Part shown: positions 1 through 8,203 of the stretch, one piece after another
How positions within the stretch are numbered: position 1 is the stretch's first letter
Layout: each line of letters opens with the position of its first letter
Source: Paenibacillus dakarensis
Lineage (GTDB): Bacteria; Bacillota; Bacilli; Paenibacillales; Paenibacillaceae
Reading direction: 5' to 3'
Assembly (NCBI RefSeq): GCF_001373415.1
Contig: NZ_CDSE01000097.1
Location: forward strand, 62,001-126,000
Length of the DNA: 64,000 bases
Made by a program: the position numbers and the translations under genes
The notes under the pieces: generated by a model
Told to the model about the DNA's origin: nothing
Seen by the model: only the letters and a program-made list of their open reading frames with translations
Database searches by the model: none

Positions 1-335
1 ACCCTCTTAGGGGATAGCCCTTTTTGCTGCAAAATGTCTAACGAGAGGCGCGCATTCTCAAATGTATTTGTAGCCTGATCTTCTTTAAGAATTACTTCCG
101 GCGGAATTCCTAATGATACTCCAATATCTTTTAAGAATTTCCATTCAGTTTCTTCCACATGCTGAGTTGGACCACCAGAAGGTAGGATAAATGGAGCAAA
201 TCCTTGATGGTACAAGATTGCAGCTCTCTCCATTAATTGAGGATGACTAGCACCCGGGATCAAAATAACATCAGAATGTTGCAAGTCTGTTTCAAAAAAC
301 ATAAATTCACCGATACAGTCAAATGGATACGGCAA
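1..335 (-). CDS. YdcF/SanA-like DUF218 protein, 3' end cut by window edge
   Basis: The open frame runs off the left edge, so only about the first 110 residues are visible. They read LPYPFDCIGEF, then DVILIPGASH, ILPSGGP and later ATNTFENA, which is the pattern of the DUF218 (YdcF/SanA/ElyC) Rossmann-like family; the NTFENA segment is highly conserved in it. The start chosen is TTG at 335, because an AGGAGAGG ribosome binding site lies just upstream and no earlier start has one. The natural substrate of this subfamily is not established. It is the leftmost unit of the repeat-separated gene block. Family assignment is firm; function is open. Confidence 0.75.
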   Translation of the reverse strand, partial: MPYPFDCIGEFMFFETDLQHSDVILIPGASHPQLMERAAILYHQGFAPFILPSGGPTQHVEETEWKFLKDIGVSLGIPPEVILKEDQATNTFENARLSLDILQQKGLSPKR

Positions 336-390
336 TTTGATTCCTCTCCTGTGCCTTTGGTTTTAATTTTTAAACTTTTCGCTGATTTCG

Positions 391-577
391 AATAACGTTT
401 CCGTGTTTACGACGTCCCACCACCTTAAGCGAACGAATGTGAGCGGCTGCAATGCGGTTAGATGAAGCGGGTGTGTCCCGGCAAACACTTCTCAGATTAA
501 ACTTCAGGGACCTAGGGAGCTTGTCTGAAGATGCGTTAGCACTTTATTAAATGATGTCAGTGTCTTCTCCGAATAAC
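391..577. repeat. Array repeat copy 1 (187 bp, full length)
   Basis: The copy begins AATAACGTTTCCGTG and ends CTTCTCCGAATAAC. It shares with the copy at 15192 the blocks ACGACGTCCCACCACCTTAAGC and TGTGTCCCGGCAA as well as the tail TCTGAAGATGCGTTAGC. An inner complementary pair, GTCCCGG near 475 and AGGGAC near 507, can form a stem. On the gene (minus) strand it lies 28 nt after the Nudix stop codon and about 55 nt before the start of the next gene. Confidence 0.75.
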
Positions 578-605
578 TTGCAAAATTATTTTGTATTTAC
601 TTCTG

Positions 606-1022
606 TTAATTAGTGAGTAACAGGTCCTTACTCATCTTCACTTGTTCAATCATATGTCCTATGTTCCCTTCGCCAGCAAATAAAGACATATCAAAAAAAT
701 CCTTATTTAGATCAGACCAATATAGTTCATTTTCATCCCCCGAAATTATTACTTCTTGCTGTAGTCTTCCAGCATAAACTTCAACATAGCAATTCTGAAT
801 GTAATACTTAAAGTCCATCAAATGATGTAATATGATGTCCTGATCTGTGATTCCGGTTTCCTCTAGCAACTCCCGATAAGCAGCATGAATACCTGATTCA
901 CCATCTTCGATTTTTCCACCAACTAGATTACTCAATCCCTTATAAGGATTCTTTAATCGTTTACACATAAGCAATTGATCCATACCTTTGTTATAAATCA
1001 TTAGAACGTTGTACCCTTGCAT
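606..1022 (-). CDS. Nudix hydrolase
   Basis: A Nudix box is visible in GGKIEDGESG followed by RELLEETGI, giving the GX5EX7REUXEEXGU metal-binding pattern of enzymes that hydrolyse nucleoside diphosphates linked to another moiety; the substrate cannot be told. The frame is open back to 1115, but the stretch 1023-1115 is mostly array-repeat sequence read through. The ATG at 1022 (MQGYNVLM) has a GGGGGG ribosome binding site five bases upstream and is taken as the real start, giving about 138 residues, a normal size. It stands alone between two repeat copies. Confidence 0.8.
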   Translation of the reverse strand: MQGYNVLMIYNKGMDQLLMCKRLKNPYKGLSNLVGGKIEDGESGIHAAYRELLEETGITDQDIILHHLMDFKYYIQNCYVEVYAGRLQQEVIISGDENELYWSDLNKDFFDMSLFAGEGNIGHMIEQVKMSKDLLLTN

Positions 1023-1088
1023 AGGAACCCCCCAGTAAATGGATTTTCTAATCTTATGTGGTTTTAATATGTTTTGTCTGATTTCCTT

Positions 1089-1112
1089 TAACGTTTCCGT
1101 ATTCACGATGTA
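1089..1112. repeat. Array repeat copy 2 (left end only)
   Basis: TTTAACGTTTCCGTATTCACGA matches the left end of the array repeat; the block GATTTC just before it is also shared. The rest of the element is missing or unrecognisable up to about 1300. The remnant is read in frame as a spurious N-terminal extension of the neighbouring Nudix gene. Confidence 0.6.
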
Positions 1113-1300
1113 CATTTACCCTAAGCTGCTCAATTAGCACGATCTCCAATTTCTTTCACGTAAACGATTCTCACGGGTTTCTTCATCACGATCTAGAATT
1201 CCCAGCAGCATTTTCGCTATGGGTGCTTTAAAGCTCAAGTGCTGTAATTACCTTCAATTCTGTTTAAAGTAACATATATAGATTTAAAGGAGATGATAGC

Positions 1301-1528
1301 ATGTCAGATAAGAAACCTTCGGTTCACACCGTCCCTGACCGTGATGGTGGATGGAACAACAAACAAGAGGGCAAAGTTATTAGTCACGCTGATACAAAAG
1401 CCGAAGCGCAAAAACTAGGTAGAGAAAAAGCCATCAAAGACACAACTGAACATGTAATTCATAATAAAGACGGGAAAATCTCCGAGTCTAACAGCTATGG
1501 CCATGACCCTTATCCTCCAAAAGGATAA
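1301..1528 (+). CDS. DUF2188 small protein
   Basis: The 75-residue product reads HTVPDRDGGWNNKQEGKVIS, then SHADTKAEAQKLGREKA and HNKDGKISESNSYGHDP. This is the DUF2188 pattern, a small soluble domain of unknown function common in soil bacteria. A good AAAGGAGATGATAGC ribosome binding site precedes the ATG and a terminator follows the stop. It is the only plus-strand gene in this accessory block and so breaks the single-orientation rule of the array. Confidence 0.85.
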   Translation: MSDKKPSVHTVPDRDGGWNNKQEGKVISHADTKAEAQKLGREKAIKDTTEHVIHNKDGKISESNSYGHDPYPPKG

Positions 1529-1533
1529 AAATT

Positions 1534-1563
1534 AAATGCACCTATTATAGGGTGCATTTTTCA
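1534..1563 (+). terminator. Terminator of the DUF2188 gene
   Basis: AAATGCACC and GGTGCATTT form a perfect 9-bp stem with an 8-nt loop, followed by TTTC. It begins six bases after the stop codon. Confidence 0.8.
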
Positions 1564-1706
1564 ATTTAAATTATATACTCAACAAACGCTGGAGACCCTA
1601 ACACATTGCCTTCTTTTTATATTTCAGTTTCATCATCTATTGATATGTTTCATCATATGGATAGTTATCCGATGGACTTGCCCTCTTCGAATTACTGAGA
1701 AGTTGT

Positions 1707-2234
1707 TTAATTCCTTATTAAATCCACTAGTTTATATAACTCCGCTATATCATGTCTATCAATCTCTTCAAATCTATTAATAGCTTCTTCAATATCCACT
1801 GTTTCTACAGATATTACTTGTTCTCCATCCACGGGATTTAATGGTTTACCTACAAGGTTAACTTCACCATATCCTACGATTCTTACGAATTTAGGATGAG
1901 GAATATGAGGCTTATACGGTTTTTCTGCACTTGATTCACAATCAAATTGTCCAATCACTTCATATGTAATCAATTCCCCACCGAGTTCTTCCATCACTTC
2001 ACGTCTTAAAGCATCCATATATCCTTCTCCAGGTTCTAATGTTCCCCCTGGAAGTTCCCACATACCATTATCGATTTGAAATATAACATACTTGTTTCCA
2101 ACACAAGGTATTATACTTACATTGCTTATTAATGCCTCTTCAACAGTATTCGTAAAAGTAAAATCAGCTTTTACAATCCCCCAATCAATGCTATGCGACA
2201 GTGTGGGGAATTCTTTAATATTAGGCGTATCCAT
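1707..2234 (-). CDS. Nudix hydrolase
   Basis: This 175-residue protein has a complete Nudix box around residues 65-88 (GGTLEPGEGYMDALRREV then MEELGG). Its N-terminal and C-terminal parts are unlike those of the Nudix protein at 606, so the two are separate acquisitions rather than a tandem duplication. A GGGAG ribosome binding site lies upstream of the ATG. The substrate is unknown. It sits between repeat remnants, in the same orientation as the other array genes. Confidence 0.82.
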   Translation of the reverse strand: MDTPNIKEFPTLSHSIDWGIVKADFTFTNTVEEALISNVSIIPCVGNKYVIFQIDNGMWELPGGTLEPGEGYMDALRREVMEELGGELITYEVIGQFDCESSAEKPYKPHIPHPKFVRIVGYGEVNLVGKPLNPVDGEQVISVETVDIEEAINRFEEIDRHDIAELYKLVDLIRN

Positions 2235-2283
2235 TCGGTCTTGTCTCCCATGAATTTATGTTTTTATAGTAATGCAACTCTTT

Positions 2284-2472
2284 CATAAAACGTTTCTGTA
2301 TTCACGAACCCCCACTGCCTTAAGCACCGAAGGGAGCGGCCGCGACTCAGTTAGGTTGTGCAGGGTTGTCTGCCCGTTTCCGCTTCTTCTAATTTGCCTT
2401 GGGCAGACCAAGCGACGTTAGCTGCACAGCGCGAGTATAATGTTATAGGAAGTATTCAGCCACTTTGAATAA
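2284..2472. repeat. Array repeat copy 3 (189 bp, full length)
   Basis: The copy runs from CATAAAACGTTTCTG to CACTTTGAATAAC. Its inner stem is GTCTGCCC (2368-2375) with GGGCAGAC (2401-2408), a perfect 8-bp pair whose sequence differs from the equivalent stem in the copy at 15192 (GTCCCGG/CCGGGAC). ATAATGTTATAGG at 2437 is the right-hand core. The stop codon of the SDR gene abuts the repeat with no gap. Confidence 0.8.
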
Positions 2473-3183
2473 CTACCAAGGTATCTCCTCATAATTTGGA
2501 AATATGAATTTACCTGACTCCCCTATGGGGATTGTATCGATCCATTTAATTATGTTTCTTGCTGCATCTTTAGCTTTCCATTCACCTTGCCCGTGACTAG
2601 TTGTACTTCTAAACTTCCCTGGATGAATAGCGAAAGTGGCTATCCCTTTCTGTGATAACTCATGGTTTAAGCATGACGTAAACATATTTTGTGAGGCCTT
2701 TGCTATTCTGTATCCATAAGATAGTTCTTCCGCTCCATAATAATCATTTGCTATTCGTTCCAGAGAGCCCAATCTGGATGAAATATTCAGAATTAATGGC
2801 TTTGAAGATTTAAGTAAAAAGGATTGGGAAGCCAAGACACATCGTACTGCACCTAAACAATGAATATTGAACAGTTTTGAAATATTACCTGTTGTAATTT
2901 GATTCAATGTAAAGTCGGGTCGTTGCGAAGCTATACCAGCATTATTAATTAAAATATCCAGTCTATCTGTATATGAAGTTAATACCTTTTCAATTAGAGG
3001 GATTGACTCATCATTATTTAAGTCAGTAATAATAGGATAGCATTTATCAGTTATTTCTCTACTTATTAATCGAGCACTTTCTTCGGATCGAACAAGGGGA
3101 AATATTACATGTCCAGCATCATTAAATTGCTTGCACAACTCCAATCCTAGTCCTTTACCTGCACCTGTAACTAGCACATTCAT
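2473..3183 (-). CDS. Short-chain dehydrogenase/reductase
   Basis: Classical SDR features are present: the Rossmann motif TGAGKGLG at residues 6-13, NNAG near residue 86, a conserved Ser in LNISSRLG, and the catalytic YxxxK in SYGYRIAKAS. The enzyme uses NAD(P)H to reduce or oxidise a carbonyl or hydroxyl, but nothing here defines the substrate. HPGKFRSTTS after the active site is the usual cofactor-proximal PG motif. At 236 residues it is of standard length and looks intact. It forms a single-gene unit between repeat copies 3 and 4. Confidence 0.88.
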   Translation of the reverse strand: MNVLVTGAGKGLGLELCKQFNDAGHVIFPLVRSEESARLISREITDKCYPIITDLNNDESIPLIEKVLTSYTDRLDILINNAGIASQRPDFTLNQITTGNISKLFNIHCLGAVRCVLASQSFLLKSSKPLILNISSRLGSLERIANDYYGAEELSYGYRIAKASQNMFTSCLNHELSQKGIATFAIHPGKFRSTTSHGQGEWKAKDAARNIIKWIDTIPIGESGKFIFPNYEEIPW

Positions 3184-3238
3184 TGGCTCACCACCACTTC
3201 TGAGAAGTTTTCTAATGTTTTCGTTTTTTTGAGGATTT

Positions 3239-3363
3239 CATAAAACGTTCCCTTGTTCATGACGTCCCATCGACTTAAGCGAATACTTCCGGGATCGAGG
3301 GCGAGGGTCTTGTCCCCCAAAGCGTCACCATAATGTTATGCGATGCTCGTCTTCACTGAATAG
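3239..3363. repeat. Array repeat copy 4 (125 bp, internally shortened)
   Basis: CATAAAACGTTCCC at the left and CATAATGTTATG (3329-3340) at the right match the repeat ends, and ACGTCCCATCGACTTAAGC matches its left arm. About 60 bp of the middle is missing compared with full copies. The right end, up to CTTCACTGAATAG, lies inside the last codons of the beta-propeller gene, which therefore borrows its C-terminus from the repeat. Confidence 0.72.
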
Positions 3364-3995
3364 ATCCCTGATTGTAGCCTAACATATTCTTTATTTTGAG
3401 TTCTTACATACTCCCATACTGGTTCATCAAAAGTCATGTATTCATCAATGTTTAAGTTAGTTAAATTAAGTTTTCTAATTCTGTTATTCCCCGTATCACA
3501 GATATACAAATGGTTGTCATAAATCATTAGGCTTTCTGGTAAACAAAGGATTGATTCATCCATCCTATCCCCTAGTGAAAATTCCTCATTGAAACTATCC
3601 AAGTTATATCTCTTAATTATATTTGCTGTTGGATAAGCTACCCAAATAGTTTTCTCTTGAACCTCTATATCATAAATGGTATCAAAATTATCCTCATACA
3701 CTCTAATAAGATTTCCTATACTATCAAACTTCTTGAAATATCCGTCTTGATAAAAATTAATATAAATATTACCATCTAAATCATGGAGCGAATCTGTCAT
3801 CTTAGTTCCATAAATATTCATTATCTTCTCGGATGCTTTGCCGTATTTCTTCTGAAAATATTCCTGTTCATTTAATTTCTTTAAGGTTCCATCATATATG
3901 TAATATTCTTGTAATTCTTCTCTTTCGCCACTATCGTGGAATAGAATGTTATCTCCATCTGCAATTAATGCCCACCCTCTATGAATAAACTCCAT
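3336..3995 (-). CDS. NHL/beta-propeller-like protein of unknown function
   Basis: About 219 residues contain repeated units typical of NHL-type beta-propellers, such as LYICDTGNNRIRKLNL, NIIKRYNLDS and DSIGNLIRVYED. The length allows only part of a six-bladed propeller. No signal peptide is seen, so it is probably cytoplasmic. The ATG at 3995 is preferred to the upstream one at 4007 because GGAGG is correctly spaced before it. The last nine codons lie within the array repeat. Its ligand or partner is unknown. Confidence 0.6.
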   Translation of the reverse strand: MEFIHRGWALIADGDNILFHDSGEREELQEYYIYDGTLKKLNEQEYFQKKYGKASEKIMNIYGTKMTDSLHDLDGNIYINFYQDGYFKKFDSIGNLIRVYEDNFDTIYDIEVQEKTIWVAYPTANIIKRYNLDSFNEEFSLGDRMDESILCLPESLMIYDNHLYICDTGNNRIRKLNLTNLNIDEYMTFDEPVWEYVRTQNKEYVRLQSGIYSVKTSIA

Positions 3996-3997
3996 AC

Positions 3998-4197
3998 TTA
4001 CCTCCACGAATAAAGAGTTTCACTTAACATATCATCCACGAACTCCGAAAATCCCTCACTACAAACAAATCTACGAAGTTCTTGAATACCCTGTCCGTTC
4101 TCATCATACCATAATCTTACATGCCTACTATATAATATAATCGTTCACTCACAGGACTCATTCCCTCAAGATTTTCTTTCCAAGATTGAAGTCCTGC
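3998..4197 (-). pseudogene. Frameshifted gene remnant (unknown family)
   Basis: Two frames on the minus strand join into a protein-like string: SWKENLEGMSPVSERLYYIV in one, then after a shift near 4123 RLWYDENGQGIQELRRF and SEGFSEFVDDML in the other. Neither frame is long enough to be listed as a gene by itself. Its end resembles the remnant at 15971, which closes with FKKFVDN, and the DNA there also matches (CATAAC...ATC.ACGAACT). I do not recognise the family; this is inferred from composition only. Confidence 0.35.
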
Positions 4198-4242
4198 TCA
4201 GGAATGCGTCCTTCCGTTCTTTTTGTCATCGCTTTAATGTAT

Positions 4243-4267
4243 AAAAAAAGCAACCTTTCACGGTTGC
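4243..4267 (-). terminator. Terminator of the 4304-4975 gene
   Basis: On the minus strand GCAACC-GTGAAA-GGTTGC is followed by seven T. Nearly the same hairpin recurs at 5091-5114 after modB. Confidence 0.8.
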
Positions 4268-4303
4268 TAATACCTCGCTCAACACCTATTTAACTCCTTG
4301 CCA

Positions 4304-4975
4304 CTATAGCCCAGGCCTCACCTGCAGCTCTTTTTCTAATATCATCTGATGTTTCTTCTGGTCAAATCGGAAGTAATACTTAGACACGGTATCCATCCCG
4401 GCTCCATAGCCTCCCCTAAAGACAAGTCGATCTTCTATGATGTTGGGCCTGTCAATCGGAGAAACATGAAATTTATCTAGAGACCGATGGTTAAGTGCAA
4501 ACGTAATCGGATAGGCCTTATCACCGTCTATGCCATATAGATAAAACTCCAACCCATGACAATCGGTATACCTGGGCATAAAATAAAATAATTCAGTCTC
4601 CCCTAAAATCAACTTCTCCATCTCTATCGTTTCTTTATTAGGCTGGATCACTTCAATATTGTTCAGCTCTTGTATTTTCAGATCATGAGTCCCGGTTTTA
4701 AATAAGACATCATAGTTCGCGGTTATGCTATAGTCATCTTCCAGACCGTCACAACTTGGCGCACCTAGTGTATGAATTTTTTCTTCAGATCTTGATACAA
4801 CTTCTAATTTGCCGACTTTTGCGTTCCCGAACGCACGTGAAGAAACTGAAGTAGCTTGTAACTGTTCATTAATCCCTATATCCGCGTTCCCCTCTTGAGT
4901 GATTCCTCGCTCCGAATATTCATAACTTGTCAGAAGCAGCAGTGATATGGTCAAGCTTATAATCAACTTAATCAT
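4304..4975 (-). CDS. Secreted protein of unknown function
   Basis: The product (about 223 residues) starts MIKLIISLTISLLLLTSYEY, a charged start followed by a hydrophobic stretch, so it is exported or membrane-anchored. There is no cysteine at the lipobox position. The remainder is soluble, with aromatic-rich beta-like segments (YYFRFDQKKHQ, ELFYFMPRYTD). The ATG at 4975 has AAGGTGG five bases upstream; the longer GTG reading at 4984 has none. It has its own terminator and no clear functional neighbours. Family not recognised. Confidence 0.6.
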   Translation of the reverse strand: MIKLIISLTISLLLLTSYEYSERGITQEGNADIGINEQLQATSVSSRAFGNAKVGKLEVVSRSEEKIHTLGAPSCDGLEDDYSITANYDVLFKTGTHDLKIQELNNIEVIQPNKETIEMEKLILGETELFYFMPRYTDCHGLEFYLYGIDGDKAYPITFALNHRSLDKFHVSPIDRPNIIEDRLVFRGGYGAGMDTVSKYYFRFDQKKHQMILEKELQVRPGL

Positions 4976-5090
4976 TCGACCCACCTTTTTTCTTAGCCCT
5001 ACAGCCCACCAATAAACTCATCAGCGGAATGCATAAGGATTATTTTTACATATGAACAAGCGTATCACAATTAAATCTCCAAAAATATAC

Positions 5091-5114
5091 AAAAAAGCAA
5101 CCTTTCAAGGTTGC
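5091..5114 (-). terminator. Terminator of the modA-modB unit
   Basis: On the minus strand GCAACC-TTGAAA-GGTTGC is followed by TTTTTT, nine bases after the modB stop codon. Confidence 0.82.
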
Positions 5115-5122
5115 TTCTCCTA

Positions 5123-5797
5123 TTACGCTTTCTTAACTCCAGTCAGGAACAAGAGCATAAATGATATCAAAATCGTTGAGATCGTCCATACCCAAGCCAT
5201 TGTCATTTCTCCAGAATCCACAGCGACATATATGGCCGTTGGCACCGTTTGTGTCTTGCCTGGTATGTTGCCTGCAATCATCAAGGTTGCCCCGAATTCT
5301 CCAAGACTGCGGGCGAAGCTGAGAATATAGGCGGTCATAATCGAAGGAAAGGACAGCGGCAAGGTGATATGACGAAAAATCTGCCATTCATTTGCCCCAT
5401 TAGAACGAGCAGCATCTATAAGGCTTTGATCGATCGCCCTTATCCCCGTCTTCATCGTCTGATATACGAGCGGGAATGACACAACAACCGATGAGATAAC
5501 AGCTGCCCCCCACGTAAAAATAATAGAACTAGAAAACAGCACATCAAAAAGCTGTCCAATCCAGCTGTTCCTGCCAAGCATAACAAGCAGCAAAAAGCCA
5601 ACCACCGTCGGAGGTAACACAAGCGGAAGCATAAAGATCGTATCGATGATCACTTTGCCCCGTATTTTGCGAATGGACATCTGCCATGCCAAAATAATAC
5701 CGATACATGTACTAACAACACTTGAAATAGCGGCAACCTGCAGAGATAAACGTATGGGACTCCATAAATGCATCCAGTCGATATCAATATGAATCAT
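5123..5797 (-). CDS. modB: Molybdate ABC transporter permease ModB
   Basis: The 224-residue membrane protein has about five hydrophobic segments and the permease loop for docking the ATPase (DAARSNGANEWQIFRHITLP, the EAA motif). It would form the molybdate or tungstate channel fed by the ModA protein encoded six bases upstream. No modC ATPase gene is next to it in this window, so the ATPase must be encoded elsewhere or shared. A strong terminator follows directly. Family assignment is secure from the motif and from the modA linkage. Confidence 0.92.
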   Translation of the reverse strand: MIHIDIDWMHLWSPIRLSLQVAAISSVVSTCIGIILAWQMSIRKIRGKVIIDTIFMLPLVLPPTVVGFLLLVMLGRNSWIGQLFDVLFSSSIIFTWGAAVISSVVVSFPLVYQTMKTGIRAIDQSLIDAARSNGANEWQIFRHITLPLSFPSIMTAYILSFARSLGEFGATLMIAGNIPGKTQTVPTAIYVAVDSGEMTMAWVWTISTILISFMLLFLTGVKKA

Positions 5798-5803
5798 ATG
5801 TAC

Positions 5804-6610
5804 TCACACACCTGGACCTGAAAATCCGTATTTCACGAAGACATTCATCGCTTCCTCGGATCTCAGATAATTGTAAAAGTCCATTGCTCCCTGCTTATGT
5901 TTACTGGTACGAATGATTCCCATCGGATACACAATTGGTGAATAGGTTGAGAAATCCATCGTGTATGCTATTTTTACCTCATCAGAAGAAAGTGCATCTG
6001 TCTTGTATACCATACCTGTCTCCACATTACGCGTCTCTACATATTGCAGAACCTGACGAACATCCTTAGCCTGTACCATCTTCGGCAGTAATACTTCCCA
6101 CACTCCAGTATGTTCAAGTGCCTCTTTCGCATATTTACCTGCAGGCACCGATTCAGGAATACCAATAGCAATCTTACGAACCTCATCATCTAAAAGATCA
6201 CCCGGACCTTGGATCGTAATTCCCTCATTCGCATGAGTGATCACGGTTAGCTCATTCGATAACAGGCTTACCTGTTCTCCCTGATCAATTAGCCCTTTGT
6301 CTACCAAGGTGTTCATATATTTCTCGGATGCTGGTATAAAAAGATCCACCGGCGCCCCTTGCACAATCTGCTGCTGTAAAGAGCCAGATCCGCCTAAATT
6401 GAAGTTTATTTTCACCTCAGGATGCTCCTCCAGATAATTCTTCTTAATTTCCTGCAGGGCATCGGTTAGACTGGCAGCGGCAGAAACGGTAATCTCTGTT
6501 TGTGAGGCAAGGCGGTCATTCTCTGTCTGCTTCGTTCCACAGCCTGTTAACCACAGCATTATAAACAAAAGTACGAGTACACTTGTATTTTTTCCTTTTA
6601 AAAAAACCAT
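5804..6610 (-). CDS. modA: Molybdate-binding lipoprotein ModA
   Basis: A signal peptide ending in the lipobox LTGC makes this a lipid-anchored binding protein. After it come TVSAAASLTDALQEI, GGSGSLQQQI and PVDLFIPAS, which are hallmark ModA segments that contact molybdate or tungstate. The frame is open to 6664, but the ATG at 6610 has GGGAG at the right distance and gives a proper signal peptide. It lies 54 bp after moaE and just before modB, so uptake of the metal is encoded together with cofactor assembly. Confidence 0.93.
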   Translation of the reverse strand: MVFLKGKNTSVLVLLFIMLWLTGCGTKQTENDRLASQTEITVSAAASLTDALQEIKKNYLEEHPEVKINFNLGGSGSLQQQIVQGAPVDLFIPASEKYMNTLVDKGLIDQGEQVSLLSNELTVITHANEGITIQGPGDLLDDEVRKIAIGIPESVPAGKYAKEALEHTGVWEVLLPKMVQAKDVRQVLQYVETRNVETGMVYKTDALSSDEVKIAYTMDFSTYSPIVYPMGIIRTSKHKQGAMDFYNYLRSEEAMNVFVKYGFSGPGV

Positions 6611-6664
6611 TGTGCTCCCTTTCCAACCGCCAGTTTGACATTCGCAGCGCAAATTCAGCCTCAT

Positions 6665-7150
6665 TTATCTCATTTTTTCTTGTTCAACACCATCAAGCAA
6701 TGGGCGGCCTTCCGGATAACTCACTTGATTCAGCTGATCGCCAATCCATTCAGAACCGTCTTCCCCGAACTCTTTTTTCCAGATGGGTACAATCTGTTTG
6801 ATCCGTTCAATCACGTATTCATTTGCTTCATAGGCGGATTTTCGATGCGGCGAGGAGACTGCAATGACAACCGCAATATCTGAAATTTCAAGACGACCTA
6901 CACGGTGGGTAACAGCTGCCAGCGTATCCGGCCAGCGCTCACGAACTTCTTCACCAATACGCTCTAATTGTTTCACTGCCATTGATGGATATGCCTCATA
7001 TTCAAGATACAAGGTCCGTTTGCCCTGGGTGAATTCCCTGACTGTACCTAGAAAAAGAGTAATCGCCCCCGCTTCCCTCCGTTTCACCTTCTCGGTTACT
7101 TTTTCAGGTTGAATGGGCTTATCCGTAATTACAAATAACGGAGTGTTCAT
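6665..7150 (-). CDS. moaE: Molybdopterin synthase large subunit MoaE
   Basis: MoaE pairs with MoaD to insert two sulfurs into precursor Z, making molybdopterin. Family features seen are GAITLFLGTVREFTQGK near the N-terminus, EYEAYPSMA, the HRVGRLEI segment, SSPHRKSAYEA, and the catalytic lysine region PIWKKEFGEDG. At 161 residues the length is normal. It follows moaD by 14 bp, so the two subunits should be co-translated. Precursor enzymes MoaA, MoaB and MoaC and sulfurylase MoeB are not in the window. Confidence 0.94.
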   Translation of the reverse strand: MNTPLFVITDKPIQPEKVTEKVKRREAGAITLFLGTVREFTQGKRTLYLEYEAYPSMAVKQLERIGEEVRERWPDTLAAVTHRVGRLEISDIAVVIAVSSPHRKSAYEANEYVIERIKQIVPIWKKEFGEDGSEWIGDQLNQVSYPEGRPLLDGVEQEKMR

Positions 7151-7164
7151 GTTGTCATCCCTCC

Positions 7165-7395
7165 CTAACCCCCGCTAACTGGCGGAAGCATGGCAACCGT
7201 ATCGTTAGGCTGGATCACAAATAACTCGTCTTCGAACTGTTCGTTAACCGCGATCATAACGTGGTCAAGCTGCAGCTTGGGATAACGCTTCTTCATTTCT
7301 TTACGAAATTCAGCCACCGTCATGGAACCAAGATCTAAATCCAGAGACGAGGTTCCAAGCTGTTCACTTAAATGGGCAAAACATAATATTTTCAT
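7165..7395 (-). CDS. moaD: Molybdopterin synthase sulfur carrier MoaD
   Basis: This small ubiquitin-like protein ends in the required PPVSGG, whose terminal Gly-Gly is thiocarboxylated to donate sulfur to MoaE. The start at 7395 (MKILCFAHLSEQLG) fits the beta-grasp N-terminus and has AAGGTG upstream; three further in-frame codons to 7404 lack a site. It is the first gene of the moaD-moaE-modA-modB cluster. Confidence 0.93.
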   Translation of the reverse strand: MKILCFAHLSEQLGTSSLDLDLGSMTVAEFRKEMKKRYPKLQLDHVMIAVNEQFEDELFVIQPNDTVAMLPPVSGG

Positions 7396-7556
7396 ATCCA
7401 TCACCTTTTCTGACCATCATTCATAACTTTTAGCACGGGTATTGCTTAGGCATAATTTAAAGTAAACAATGAGTCAACGTGTTTGTCCAGCAAAAAAAAG
7501 AATCATCTGTCGAAAAATAGTCTTGGCAGCTGTAATGATCAGGCTTCACAGTTACC

Positions 7557-8159
7557 TCAGCTGTTTCTCTGGTTAAGCAGGGCTGCATATTGCTCTGTTG
7601 TGTCAACGTCCTCTGCGAATTGAGTATCTATTCCTTGTTCATGCCATTCTTGCTCTTCAAGTCCCCGCCAGGAGATCCCATCTAACAGTCCGGATAAGCG
7701 ATACTGACGAGTCTCTAGTCTGTCCGTAATGAGAGGCAGTAACCGCTTCGGACGATAGACCCCATGCAGCATTTGGTGCATCCCGCCCACAATGGGGATC
7801 ACAGCATCATACTGACCGGCCGCTAACCTGGACAACATATACTGCGCAGCTGGTGCAGACAGCATCGGATAATCACAGCCTACAACCCAAGCATATTCCA
7901 TATCCACATTAGAAAAAGCAGCATGAAATCCGCTAAGTGGACCATGCCCTGTATATATATCCGGAACACAGATAATATCTTCATTGATCAAAAAGTCGTA
8001 AGCAAAAGGATCGTTCGCAATGATAATTAACTGCTTGCAAACCTTCCGCATCTCTCTTATTTGTCTTTCAACAAAGAGCTCTCCATCCATCTTCAGAAAA
8101 GCTTTGTTTTGACCTGACATACGGGAATTGCGACCTCCCGCAAGAATAACTCCTGTCAT
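7557..8159 (-). CDS. mobA: Molybdenum cofactor guanylyltransferase MobA
   Basis: MobA transfers GMP from GTP to Mo-molybdopterin to form the bis-MGD precursor. The nucleotide-binding start GVILAGGRNSRMSGQNKAFL is diagnostic, and WVVGCDYPML contains the conserved acidic residue that binds magnesium. Length is about 200 residues, as usual. The ATG at 8159 is preferred over TTG at 8162; AAGGGGGCGG lies upstream. It follows mobB by 44 bp. The bis-MGD product suggests DMSO-reductase-type enzymes such as formate dehydrogenase or nitrate reductase elsewhere in the genome. Confidence 0.93.
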   Translation of the reverse strand: MTGVILAGGRNSRMSGQNKAFLKMDGELFVERQIREMRKVCKQLIIIANDPFAYDFLINEDIICVPDIYTGHGPLSGFHAAFSNVDMEYAWVVGCDYPMLSAPAAQYMLSRLAAGQYDAVIPIVGGMHQMLHGVYRPKRLLPLITDRLETRQYRLSGLLDGISWRGLEEQEWHEQGIDTQFAEDVDTTEQYAALLNQRNS

Positions 8160-8203
8160 CAAAGGAATCCGCCCCCTTCCATATTATCTGAGCCATTGTA
8201 ATC

